Shown: in pieces, positions 8,191-15,985 of the stretch
Numbering within the stretch: the first letter of the stretch is position 1
How the letters are laid out: each line of letters opens with the position of its first letter
Source of the DNA: Streptomyces sp. F63
GTDB lineage: Bacteria; Actinomycetota; Actinomycetes; Streptomycetales; Streptomycetaceae
Length of the DNA stretch: 64,000 bases
Reading direction: 5' to 3'
NCBI RefSeq assembly: GCF_018070345.1
Contig: NZ_JAGPXX010000027.1
Location: forward strand, 1 to 64,000
The notes under the pieces: generated by a model
Told to the model about the DNA's origin: nothing
Databases searched by the model: none
The model's input: the letters and a program-made list of their open reading frames with translations, nothing else
Translations under genes and position numbers: made by a program

Positions 8191-8961
8191 TCAGCCGGGC
8201 AGGGTGCGCTCCCGCTCCTCCCGGCGTTCCAGCCAGCCGGTGGTGATCAGGTACTGGCCCGCGAGATAGCCCGCCATGATCATGAGTTCCTGGCCCGGCA
8301 CCTTGCGGCCCGCGGCCTGGAGACCGATCAGCAGGTCGGAGCCGACGAAGGCCACCGCCCCCGCGCCCACCTTGCCCCCGACCCCGAGACCGGCCGCGCC
8401 CATCGTCATCAGCGCCAGGCTGTAGCCGGCGACGGGCAGGCGCAGCTTCTTCTCCAGCCCCGGGGAGATGACCGCGTTGGCGGCCGCCCAGGCGGCCAGG
8501 CAGCCCAGGGCGGGCAGGGGCCGTTCGCGGATCGCGCGGAAGGCGCCGAGACCCGCGTAGCCCGTGGTGTAGCTGACCTGGGTGCCGAGGAAGGCCGCCA
8601 TGCCGAGGAGGAAGGCGGGCTCGTGCTCGTCGAAGAGCAGGGCGGTGTCACCGGCGGTGGCACAGGCGAGGCCCGCGACCAGCGGTGCCGGCGCGGGCGT
8701 CTTCCCGTCGGGCCTGCGGCGCAGGGCGTGGGCCGCGAGGGCGGGCATCAGCAGCGGCTTGGCGGCGCGCTCCCAGCCGCGGGGGCCGCGCGCCACGGCT
8801 ATCAGATCGGCGGCGGCCAGCGCGCCGAAGGCGGCGAGTGCGCCGCGCCCGTGGCCGTCGGGCCGGGTCATCCGGGCGGCGGCCCCGGCGGCCCGCCGCA
8901 GCAGTCCGGGCCGCCGGCCCGGCCGGCCGCCTCGTACATCGCTCCCACCGGTGATCGTCAT
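8191..8961 (-). CDS. YhhN/TMEM86-type lysoplasmalogenase
   Basis: A 256-residue integral membrane protein of the YhhN family, whose characterised members hydrolyse the vinyl-ether bond of lysoplasmalogens. About eight hydrophobic segments can be traced, from GALAAFGALAAADLIAVA to LMIMAGYLAGQYLITTG. The motifs KPLLMP and ACATAGDTALL are typical of the family, the acidic residues lying in the membrane part. The start is the ATG giving MTITGGSDV. An alternative ATG (MTRPDGHG, 42 residues later) would leave only the membrane core. A promoter ends only seven bases before the chosen ATG, so the message is probably leaderless. Streptomyces is not known for plasmalogens, so the true substrate is open. 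Confidence 0.8.
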   Translation of the reverse strand: MTITGGSDVRGGRPGRRPGLLRRAAGAAARMTRPDGHGRGALAAFGALAAADLIAVARGPRGWERAAKPLLMPALAAHALRRRPDGKTPAPAPLVAGLACATAGDTALLFDEHEPAFLLGMAAFLGTQVSYTTGYAGLGAFRAIRERPLPALGCLAAWAAANAVISPGLEKKLRLPVAGYSLALMTMGAAGLGVGGKVGAGAVAFVGSDLLIGLQAAGRKVPGQELMIMAGYLAGQYLITTGWLERREERERTLPG

Positions 8962-8968
8962 GCCGGGC

Positions 8969-8997
8969 AGTCTCGCCGCCGGTAGACAGGGCGTCAA
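8969..8997 (-). promoter_or_regulatory. Promoter giving a probably leaderless lysoplasmalogenase mRNA
   Basis: Minus strand TTGACG (8997-8992), 17-bp spacer, GAGACT (8974-8969). The A of the ATG is seven bases beyond the -10 box, and no ribosome binding site is present. Confidence 0.5.
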
Positions 8998-9099
8998 CAG
9001 TCTCTACCGACGAGTAGGGGTCCGGTCGGCCGGTTCCGGCGGGCCGGCCCGCGCCCGCCCGGCTGCCGATGCCCGGCAAGGCAGCCGGACCGCGGGCTG

Positions 9100-9534
9100 T
9101 CAGCCCGTGCCGTGGCCGCTGCCGCCCCGGTCCCAGGTGGGACGCTGCGGCTCGGGCCCCCCGGCCTCGCCGGTGCCGGGAGCCTCTTCCTCGACCCCGT
9201 ACGGGCCCAGCTCGTGCGGAAGATAGCGATGGCCGTCCCGGGGCAGTTCGGGCGAGTGGTCGCGATGCCCCTCGACCGCCTCGCCGTCGCCGGGGGCGTC
9301 CTGATGCCCCGGCCCGTGGTCCGGTGGCGTGGTGTGGCCGTACTCCTGGCGGGTCTGCCAGGCGCCGGCCCGCTGCTGCGGGCCCTTGGGAACGCCGGGC
9401 TCGCGTGCCTTCATCCTCCGGCCGAACCACACGGCCGCGATCAGGGCCGCCACGAGTGCCAGCCCGATGAACAGCGGACCGAGGCCCACCAGGAAGTCGT
9501 CCTCGACCGCGAATTCCAAGCTCAGCAGGTTCAT
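9100..9534 (-). CDS. DUF6479-like small membrane protein
   Basis: A 144-residue protein with a short N-terminus, one membrane helix (about residues 14-38, LGPLFIGLALVAALIAAVWF) followed by GRRMKAREPG, and a hydrophilic tail rich in His, Asp, Gly and Pro. This layout matches small Streptomyces proteins labelled DUF6479; the function is unknown. By the positive-inside rule, the basic residues after the helix should lie in the cytoplasm and the acidic start outside. It starts 28 bp after the MazG stop on the same strand and may be co-transcribed. Confidence 0.68.
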   Translation of the reverse strand: MNLLSLEFAVEDDFLVGLGPLFIGLALVAALIAAVWFGRRMKAREPGVPKGPQQRAGAWQTRQEYGHTTPPDHGPGHQDAPGDGEAVEGHRDHSPELPRDGHRYLPHELGPYGVEEEAPGTGEAGGPEPQRPTWDRGGSGHGTG

Positions 9535-9562
9535 GGCCGCCGGGTACCCCTGCGGAGGGGGA

Positions 9563-10672
9563 TCAATCGGACGGCTCGGCCGCCCGGATCGCGTCCCGGT
9601 AGGCCCGGGCCACGGCGCGGAGCGCGGACTCGGGATCGGTGCCGGCCGCCTCGGCGCGCACCGCCAGGGCCAGCAGCGCCTCGCCGAATCCGTCCCCGTC
9701 ACCGGCGGCGGACGGGAGGGGCACCTCCAGCCCGGCGGTCCGGACCCGGGAGGCCAGCTTGGCGGCCAGCGCCAGCGCGGGCTGCCCCAGCGGAACGCCC
9801 TCGGTCACGGACGCGCGCCGCTTCTCGGCCGCCTTGGTGCGCAGCCAGTGCGCCTTGACGTCCTCGGGGGTCTCGGCGGCCTCGTCGCCGAAGATGTGCG
9901 GATGGCGGTGGACGAGCTTCTCCACAATCGTGCCCGCCACGTCATCGATGGAGAACGGCTCCTCCTCGTCCTCCTCGGCGATCCGCGCGTGGAAGACCAC
10001 CTGGAGCAGCACATCGCCCAGTTCCTCGCGCAGCGCCTCCCGGTCGCCCTCCTCGATGGCCTCGACCAGTTCGTACGCCTCCTCGATGCCGTACTTGACC
10101 AGGCCCTCGCTGGTCTGCCGGCTGCTCCACGGGCACTCGGCGCGGATGGTGTCCATGACCTGCACCAGGTCCAGCAGCCGGGCGCCCGGCAGGTCGTACG
10201 AGGCGGGCAGCAGTTCCAGCTCCGGCATCCGGACGCGGCCGGAGCCGGCCAGCCGGGCCAGCCCGTCGGTCAGCCGCGGATCGCCCTCACCGGACGGGAC
10301 GACGACGACCGTGCGGCCGCCCGCCCCGGCCCCGGCGGCGGCACCCGTCCCGGCAGCGGCGTCGTCACGGGCGCCGCGCGCACCGGCACCCCTTGCCTCG
10401 TCCCCCGTGCAGTAGGCGACCAGCTCCTCGGCGGCCGGCGGCTCCCCGCCCGCCTCCACGGCGATGCCGGCCTCCCGCAGATACGGCAGCTGGGGGTGGT
10501 CCGGATCGGGGCAGAGCACGCGGTCGGCAGTGCGCAGGGCGCTCCAGGCGGGCCAGGACAACAGCCCGGGCGCCACCCGGTGGCTGGTGGTCAGCAGGAC
10601 GATACGGCCGGGGGCCGCGCTCTCGGAGGGGGCCGGGGCGCCGGGCCCGGCCCCCGTTGTCGCGTCGTTCAC
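9563..10672 (-). CDS. mazG: MazG-family nucleoside triphosphate pyrophosphohydrolase
   Basis: A house-cleaning enzyme of 369 residues that converts (d)NTPs to NMP and pyrophosphate. The MazG core lies in the C-terminal half. The metal-binding helices read IEEAYELVEAIEEGD and REELGDVLLQVVFHARIAEE, which carry the usual EExxE and ExxD motifs. It is followed by the second conserved block KLVHRHPHIFGDE. The N-terminal part (about 1-150) resembles the tetrapyrrole methylase-like leader found in long MazG proteins, interrupted by an Ala/Gly-rich insert at about residues 95-130. The GTG start (VNDATTG) is chosen because earlier codons are Arg-rich and lie in the gap after the lipoprotein gene. Confidence 0.85.
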   Translation of the reverse strand: MNDATTGAGPGAPAPSESAAPGRIVLLTTSHRVAPGLLSWPAWSALRTADRVLCPDPDHPQLPYLREAGIAVEAGGEPPAAEELVAYCTGDEARGAGARGARDDAAAGTGAAAGAGAGGRTVVVVPSGEGDPRLTDGLARLAGSGRVRMPELELLPASYDLPGARLLDLVQVMDTIRAECPWSSRQTSEGLVKYGIEEAYELVEAIEEGDREALREELGDVLLQVVFHARIAEEDEEEPFSIDDVAGTIVEKLVHRHPHIFGDEAAETPEDVKAHWLRTKAAEKRRASVTEGVPLGQPALALAAKLASRVRTAGLEVPLPSAAGDGDGFGEALLALAVRAEAAGTDPESALRAVARAYRDAIRAAEPSD

Positions 10673-10747
10673 GGAACCGAACGTAACGCACCGCCCGCAC
10701 CGCCCACCGGGCCTCCCCCGCACCGCCGGCGGCGGGGACCCCGGCGC

Positions 10748-11389
10748 TCAGGACTGGCGCGCCGCCTGCTGCTCCGGCCGCAGCCAGGGCTCCTGGACAC
10801 TGTCGAGCAGGACCTGCTCGTCGTTCCACGTGCCGAAGCGCGGGTTGACGTCGATGCCCATGCTCTCGGACGCCTTCCGCAGGGCCCCGACGACCTTCTC
10901 CTGCCCCTCCGGGGTGGTCCGGTCCGCCCCCAGGCTCTCCGCCAGCTTGTCCATCAGGACCTGGTTGCGGAGCGTGTCCTCCAGCTGGTCCGGGCCGATG
11001 GAGTACTGCTGGAGCCACATCTCCCGCAGCCGCTCCGCACCCCCCGCGGCCCTCTCGGCCTGCGTCCTGATCCGCTGGACGTCGGCGCGGCTCGCGCTCA
11101 CCCCGGCGTCCTGCGCGGCCCGCGCCAGCACCTTGTCGAAGATCATGCTGTTGAGGGTGGAGCGGCTGAGCCGGCCCGTCCCCTTGATCAGCTGGTCCGC
11201 GTCCTCGGACGCGCGCTGCGCCTCCCGGACGTCCCGGGCCTGCGCCTGTACCTGGGACACCGTGATCCTGTCGCCGTCCACCACGGCCGCGGCCCCCGGA
11301 TGAGCGTCACTGCCGCACCCGGTGAGCAGCGGAGCCGCGGCGAGCAGCGCGACGGCGGTGACGGACAGCGCGGACCTGCGGCGGTGCAT
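10748..11389 (-). CDS. SurA N-terminal domain lipoprotein (foldase-like)
   Basis: A 213-residue exported lipoprotein. The N-terminus has a basic start, a hydrophobic core and the lipobox LLTGC, giving an acylated cysteine at about residue 25. The body is a helical SurA-N/trigger-like chaperone region with VVDGDRITVSQVQAQARD and many charged helices. I see no PPIase (parvulin) domain, so it is a holdase-type relative rather than a full SurA/PrsA. A good ribosome binding site (GGGAGG) precedes the ATG. mazG follows 75 bp downstream on the same strand, the common order in Streptomyces. Confidence 0.82.
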   Translation of the reverse strand: MHRRRSALSVTAVALLAAAPLLTGCGSDAHPGAAAVVDGDRITVSQVQAQARDVREAQRASEDADQLIKGTGRLSRSTLNSMIFDKVLARAAQDAGVSASRADVQRIRTQAERAAGGAERLREMWLQQYSIGPDQLEDTLRNQVLMDKLAESLGADRTTPEGQEKVVGALRKASESMGIDVNPRFGTWNDEQVLLDSVQEPWLRPEQQAARQS

Positions 11390-12013
11390 TGTGCCTCCCG
11401 GCGGTGGGGCTCCCGGCGCCCGTCGGGCGGGGAGCGTGGGCCATGCGGCGGTGCGTGGGCGGTGGGCGTGGGCGGTGCACGGTCGGTGCGGTGATCGATA
11501 TTAGGCAGTCGGGGCGGCGGGAACCAGCACTTCTTCCGGACTGCTCCGGCGGCGGCCGACCGCTCCGGGGCCACCGCCGGAGGCGATCGCGCCGCGGTCG
11601 TCCCGCGGGCGGGGCGGCGGTACGGCGGACTCGGGCACATGGCAGCGGGCCACGCGGGGCCGGGGCCGGTTGGCGTGTGCCGGGGCCGGGGCCGGGGGCC
11701 GGGGCCGGGGGCCGGGGCCGGAGCCGGGGCCGGAGCCGGGGCCGGAGCCGGGGCCGGAGCCGGGGCCGGAGCCGGTTGGCCGGAGCCGGAGCCGGTTGGC
11801 CGGGGCCGGGGCCGGTTGGCCGGAGCCGGTTGGCGTGTGCCGGGTCCGGGGGCCGGGGCCGGGTCGCCGGGAGTTCGCCCGGTGTTCCCCTCCGCGTCCG
11901 CCGGCCGTCGCCCGGGGGTGGGAGTCTCGCCCTTCGGCGTGACCCCACGGGCCCGGCGGGCGCCGTGAGCCGCCGGCCCCCCTATCTCCGCCCCGCTTCC
12001 CTCCAGGTGATCC
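11390..12013. other. 624-bp intergenic region with GC tandem repeats
   Basis: This divergent spacer between the lipoprotein and the acyltransferase holds a large low-complexity block (described separately). Outside it, bases 11395-11510 have lower GC content and include GTGATCGATATTAGG, where a promoter for one of the flanking genes may lie. Open frames through the repeat read as Gly-Ala or Pro-Ala strings and are not supported as genes. Confidence 0.5.
11665..11844. repeat. GC-rich 12-bp tandem array flanked by 20-bp direct repeats
   Basis: The 20-mer GCCGGTTGGCGTGTGCCGGG occurs at 11665-11684 and again at 11825-11844, exactly 160 bp apart. Between them lie about five copies of a 12-bp unit (GGGGCCGGAGCC) and further variants with GGTTGGCC. 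The nested structure suggests repeated slippage or recombination. It is likely to vary between strains and is prone to assembly error. Confidence 0.8.
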
Positions 12014-13276
12014 GTGCCCTCCAACGATGTGACGTCCGGCCGCGCCCCCGCACCGCGCCCCGCGGCAGCCGCGGTCGCCGCCGCGGTCGCGGAACCGTCC
12101 GGGCGAGCGGAAGAACAGCCCGGGCCCGGGCCCGGCCCGGGCGGAACGGCCGTCGCGTCCGGCGGCCCCGCCGGGTCCGCCGCGCCGGGCGGGTCCGCGG
12201 TGTCCGGCGCCCCCGGCACGGCTTCGGCCGCGCCCGCGGCGGCCGCGTCTCCCGCGGCCCGCGAGCACCGGTACGACATCGACCTGATCCGGCTGCTCTG
12301 CTCCTGCGGCGTGATCCTCGGCCATGTCGGCTCCGCCTTCATCGCCGCCGTGGGCCGCCAGGAGGCCGGAGGGCCCGCCGCGTACTGGGCGGGGATGAGC
12401 GCCGACGCCGTCAGCCGGTTCGCGGTGCCCATGTACTTCGCCATCGCCGGCTGGGCCGTGCTGGTCGGCGCGCCGCCCCGGGACGGCCGCCGCGTCCGGC
12501 AGCGGATCGTCAAGATCGGTGTGCCGCTGGCCGTCTGGACCGCGGTCTACCTCGCCTGGGGACGGTGGCGCGGCACCAACGAGGACCCCATCGGGGAACT
12601 GGCGCTGGAGTCCGTCTTCGCCTCCGTACGGCCCGCGTACCACCTCTGGTACCTCTACACCTACCTGCCGGTGATCACCCTGCTGGCCTGCGCCGCCCTG
12701 GTGCGGTCGGGCCGGCGCCCGTGGGGCCTGGGGGCGGGGCTGCTGGTGCTGGCCGCGGCACCGCAACTGATGGCGGACATCGGCGAGTTCACGGGGTGGG
12801 AGATGCCCCGGTTCGGCTGGGGGTTCGTGGTCTACCAGCTCGTGTACGCCGTCCTGGGCGCCCTGCTGTTCGCCCTGCCCGCGGGTGCCCTGGGCAGGCG
12901 GCGGGCCCCGTGGGTGGTGCTGGCCGTGCTCGCGCTGTCCGGCATCCTCTGGTACCAGCACGCGGTGCACTACGTCATCCCCAACGCCCATCTGCTCGTC
13001 GCCCTGTTCATGGGCGGGGTGCTGCTCTCGCTCCACCGGGTCCGCGTCCCGGAGCGGCTGCGGCCCGCGCTGGGGAAGCTGGCCGCGGCGGCGTACGGCG
13101 CGTACCTGGTGCACGTGCTGGTGATCGACGTGCTGGCGCACCCGTTCGTCACGGCGGGGCCGGGCCCGCTCCGCGCCGGTGCGCTCACGGTTGTGCTGAC
13201 CGCGGCCACCATCGTGCTGTCGTTCGGGGCGAGCCTGCTCTGGGGACGGCTGCGGCTGCGGCGGTGGCTCGGCTGA
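12014..13276 (+). CDS. Acyltransferase family 3 membrane protein
   Basis: A 420-residue integral membrane protein of the Acyl_transf_3 (OafA/YrhL-like) family, which transfers acyl groups to surface or exported sugars. The first 80 residues are Ala/Pro/Gly-rich low complexity. The domain begins at about residue 83 (EHRYDIDLIRLLCSCGVILGH) with the conserved Arg and the His after the first helix, then about ten membrane segments to the C-terminus, including HLWYLYTYLPVITLL. The GTG start has only a weak ribosome binding site, so the true start might be later in the low-complexity region. It precedes two glycosyltransferase genes on the same strand, suggesting that it decorates the same glycan. 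Confidence 0.8.
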   Translation: MPSNDVTSGRAPAPRPAAAAVAAAVAEPSGRAEEQPGPGPGPGGTAVASGGPAGSAAPGGSAVSGAPGTASAAPAAAASPAAREHRYDIDLIRLLCSCGVILGHVGSAFIAAVGRQEAGGPAAYWAGMSADAVSRFAVPMYFAIAGWAVLVGAPPRDGRRVRQRIVKIGVPLAVWTAVYLAWGRWRGTNEDPIGELALESVFASVRPAYHLWYLYTYLPVITLLACAALVRSGRRPWGLGAGLLVLAAAPQLMADIGEFTGWEMPRFGWGFVVYQLVYAVLGALLFALPAGALGRRRAPWVVLAVLALSGILWYQHAVHYVIPNAHLLVALFMGGVLLSLHRVRVPERLRPALGKLAAAAYGAYLVHVLVIDVLAHPFVTAGPGPLRAGALTVVLTAATIVLSFGASLLWGRLRLRRWLG

Positions 13277-13493
13277 CCCTCTCCGCCCCGCGGGGTGCCG
13301 CACCGCACGCCCCCGTACGCGGCGGCCGCACCCGTTCCGTCCACCGGCTCCGCCACCTCGGCCGCACCCGGCGCACCCGGCGCACCGATCCGACACCCGG
13401 CGTTCACGCCGCGCTCCCCCGGAGGCCATCCGGGAGGGCCGCCGTTTCCCCTACCGTCCCGCTGACGACACCCGATCGCGACAAGGCAGACAG

Positions 13494-14459
13494 GTGACCA
13501 AGCTCTCCGTCATAGTTCCCTGCTACAACGTCCAGCAGTACCTGCCGGACACCCTGCGCAGCCTGGCGAACAACGCCGGGGAGCACATCGAGTTCATCCT
13601 CGTCGACGACCACTCCACCGACGCCACCGCGGAGATCCTCGACCGCGCGCGGCGTGAACTGCCCCGCGCGACGGTCATCCGGCAGCCGGAGAACGGCGGC
13701 ATCTCCCGGGCCCGCAACACCGGGCTGGAGGCGGCGAGCGGCCAGTGGATCACCTTCCTCGACGGCGACGACTGGTACGGCCGCGGCTACCTCGGCGATC
13801 TGCTGGCCGCCGCCGAATCCCTCGGCTGCGACTTCGTCCGCACCGACCACGTCCAGTCCACGGGGAAGGACCGGGTGGTGCGCCGCGCCCCCGCCGCCGT
13901 GCGGAACGCCGTCGGCAGCCCCCGGGACGCCGTCAACCCGCCCCATATGGAGACGATGGTCGACTACCCGTTCGTCTGGGCCGGGATCTACCACCGCCGG
14001 CTGTTCGAGAACGGGGCCCTCCGCTTCGACACGGGGCTGCGCACCGCCGAGGACCGGCTGTGGACCTGGCGGCTCCACCTCGCCGCCGAGTCCTGCGCGA
14101 CCGTCGGCCTGCTCGGCGTCTTCTACCGGCGCGGCCTCACCACCTCGCTCACCCAGATCCTCGACGAGCGCCAGCTCGATTTCCTCCCCGCCCACGACGC
14201 GATGCTCGACCTGGTGCTCGCCGACCCGGAGCGGGACCGCTTCCTCCCCAAGGTGGTGCGCACCTACTGCGCGCTGATCGCCTTCCACCTGGCCAAGGCG
14301 GACCGGTACGAGCCCCGCGTGGCGCGGCGGCTGAAGCGTGAGGCCGCCGCCGCGCTGGGCCGGATGCCGGCGGACGTCCTGGAGCGGACCCTCGCCGGCA
14401 TGGGCCCCGAACGCGGCCGGCTGCTCGGCGCCCTGCGCCCGACCCGGAAGGCCGCCTGA
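13494..14459 (+). CDS. Family 2 glycosyltransferase
   Basis: A 321-residue cytoplasmic glycosyltransferase with the GT-A fold. The N-terminus reads LSVIVPCYNVQQYL, followed by the nucleotide-binding Asp pair in FILVDDHSTD (38-39) and the metal-binding DGD at 90-92 in FLDGDDW. The acceptor-side motif is RTAEDRLW with the likely catalytic Asp (the ED of family 2). A short helical C-terminal extension has no membrane segment. The GTG start gives MTKLSVIVP without extra residues. The stop lies two bases before the GTG of the next gene, so both products are made together. Similar genes make or prime wall teichoic-acid-like polymers, but the sugar cannot be read from sequence. Confidence 0.88.
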   Translation: MTKLSVIVPCYNVQQYLPDTLRSLANNAGEHIEFILVDDHSTDATAEILDRARRELPRATVIRQPENGGISRARNTGLEAASGQWITFLDGDDWYGRGYLGDLLAAAESLGCDFVRTDHVQSTGKDRVVRRAPAAVRNAVGSPRDAVNPPHMETMVDYPFVWAGIYHRRLFENGALRFDTGLRTAEDRLWTWRLHLAAESCATVGLLGVFYRRGLTTSLTQILDERQLDFLPAHDAMLDLVLADPERDRFLPKVVRTYCALIAFHLAKADRYEPRVARRLKREAAAALGRMPADVLERTLAGMGPERGRLLGALRPTRKAA

Positions 14460-14461
14460 CC

Positions 14462-15865
14462 GTGAGCGCCACGACCACCCAGCTCTTCCAGGTCTCCACG
14501 CTCTACGGCGCGGCGACGCTCGTCGCGGCCCTGGAGGGCGGCCAGTTCGGCCCCCGGGAGGACGTCCGCCGGGTGCTGCTCGTCTCCCACAACGCGGCGG
14601 TGCCGGAGACGGCCGTGCGGCTCCCGGAGATGCGCGGCTGGGACCGGCTGGCGGCCCGCTTCGACGACGTCGTCGACTGGAACGCCGCCATCCGCCCGCA
14701 CCATCCCAGCAGTTGGTCGCCGGCGGCGAACGACGCCGAGATCTGGCAGCGCCTCTTCCGCCACTCCTGGCGGCTGGGGGACGGGCCGGTGGAACTGGCC
14801 GTGGAGTCGGTGCAGGTCAGCCCGGCCCGGGCGCTCGCCACGATCTTCGCCGAGAGCACCGTCGACGTCTACGCCGACGGCTTGATGAGCTACGGCCCCA
14901 CCCGCAACCCGCTGCCGGGCCCGCTCGCCCGCCGCATCCGGCGGCTGCTCCACCCGGACCTGGTGCCGGGGCTGCGGCCGCTGCTGCTCTCCGAGTACGG
15001 GGTGCCGGCCGAGCTGGTGCCGACCGGGGTGCTGAAGAAGGTGATCGCGGAGACCGGCGGGCCGGAACCGGGCGCCGGGCCGGGGTCCGCGGCCGCGGAC
15101 CCCGCGGCTCCGGGCGCCCCCACGGCCGTCCTGCTGGGCCAGTACCTCGCCGCGCTGGACATCCTCACCCCCGCCGAGGAGGAGGCGCTGCACGAGCGGA
15201 TGCTGCGCGGTGCCGCCGCGGCCGGGCACCGCTCCGTGCTGTTCAAGCCGCATCCCACGGCCCCCGCCCGCTACTCGAGGGCGCTGGAGAAGGCCGCCGC
15301 GGAGGCCGGGGTGCGGCTGACCGTCACCGACACCCCGATGCTTGCCGAGGAGTTGTTCCGCGGCGGCGGGCTCCGGCTGGTGGTGGGCTGTTTCTCCACC
15401 GCGATGTTCACCGCCGCCGTCTGCTACGGCATCCCGGTCGCCCGGGTCGGCACCGAGTTGCTGCTCGAACGGATCGCCCCGTACGAGAACAGCAACCGCG
15501 TGCCGCTGACGATCACCGACCGGCTGATCCCGGAGATCGGCGAGTTCGCCGCCGGGGCGCCCGAACCCCCGGGCGCGCGCCCGGACACATGGGACGTGGA
15601 CGGGCTGACGCCGCTGATCCGCACGGTCGGGTTCTGCATGCGCCCGGAGGCATATCCGTGGCTGCGGGCGGAGAGCGCGGCCTGGCTGGAGGCCCGGCTC
15701 GGGGAGGACACCGGGCGGTACTTCAAACGCCGCCGGCTGACCGCCCTCGGCCTGCCCGGGAGGACGGAGCATTCCTGGCCGGGCCGGCAGCTCCGGCGGG
15801 TCGCACGGGTGGCGAGAGCGGCGCGGGGGGCCCGCCCCGCGCGGGGCCGGCGTCCCCGGCCGTAG
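14462..15865 (+). CDS. Polysialyltransferase-like glycosyltransferase
   Basis: A 467-residue protein resembling the alpha-2,8-polysialyltransferase family (GT-B fold, CMP-sugar users). Motifs seen are VYADGLMSYG at about 135-144 (place of the D/E-D/E-G motif, the first acid being Ala here), FKPHP at about 260-264 (the HP motif) and GCFSTAMF at about 309-316 (the Ser-Thr motif). The C-terminal 40 residues are Arg-rich and may hold the protein at the membrane. An insert rich in Pro/Gly/Ala lies near residue 205. It is coupled to the GT2 gene by a 2-base gap. In actinomycetes such enzymes could build or cap sialic-acid-like (Kdn) wall polymers; this role is inferred. Confidence 0.75.
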   Translation: MSATTTQLFQVSTLYGAATLVAALEGGQFGPREDVRRVLLVSHNAAVPETAVRLPEMRGWDRLAARFDDVVDWNAAIRPHHPSSWSPAANDAEIWQRLFRHSWRLGDGPVELAVESVQVSPARALATIFAESTVDVYADGLMSYGPTRNPLPGPLARRIRRLLHPDLVPGLRPLLLSEYGVPAELVPTGVLKKVIAETGGPEPGAGPGSAAADPAAPGAPTAVLLGQYLAALDILTPAEEEALHERMLRGAAAAGHRSVLFKPHPTAPARYSRALEKAAAEAGVRLTVTDTPMLAEELFRGGGLRLVVGCFSTAMFTAAVCYGIPVARVGTELLLERIAPYENSNRVPLTITDRLIPEIGEFAAGAPEPPGARPDTWDVDGLTPLIRTVGFCMRPEAYPWLRAESAAWLEARLGEDTGRYFKRRRLTALGLPGRTEHSWPGRQLRRVARVARAARGARPARGRRPRP

Positions 15866-15905
15866 CGGCGCCCCGGGCGCGGGCGGAACCGAGGGGGCCC
15901 GTGCA

Positions 15906-15926
15906 CCCGCCCGGGACGCGGGCGGG
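15906..15926. terminator. Hairpin between convergent genes
   Basis: Perfect 8-bp stem (CCCGCCCG / CGGGCGGG) with a 5-nt loop, between the polysialyltransferase-like gene and the kinase gene. It can serve both directions. Confidence 0.55.
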
Positions 15927-15985
15927 CGGACCCGGGGCCGGTCGCCCCGCCGGAAGCCGCCCCGCCGGAAGCGGCCGCGCAGCGG

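Noticed and set aside
11665..11844. Repeat array as a CRISPR
   Set aside because: Units are 12 bp, directly adjacent and without unique spacers; no cas genes are present.
11188..12513. Long open frame on the minus strand across the GC repeat, rich in Pro-Ala
   Set aside because: It overlaps the lipoprotein gene on the same strand in another frame and runs through tandem repeats. Long open frames are expected by chance at this GC content, and no domain is visible.
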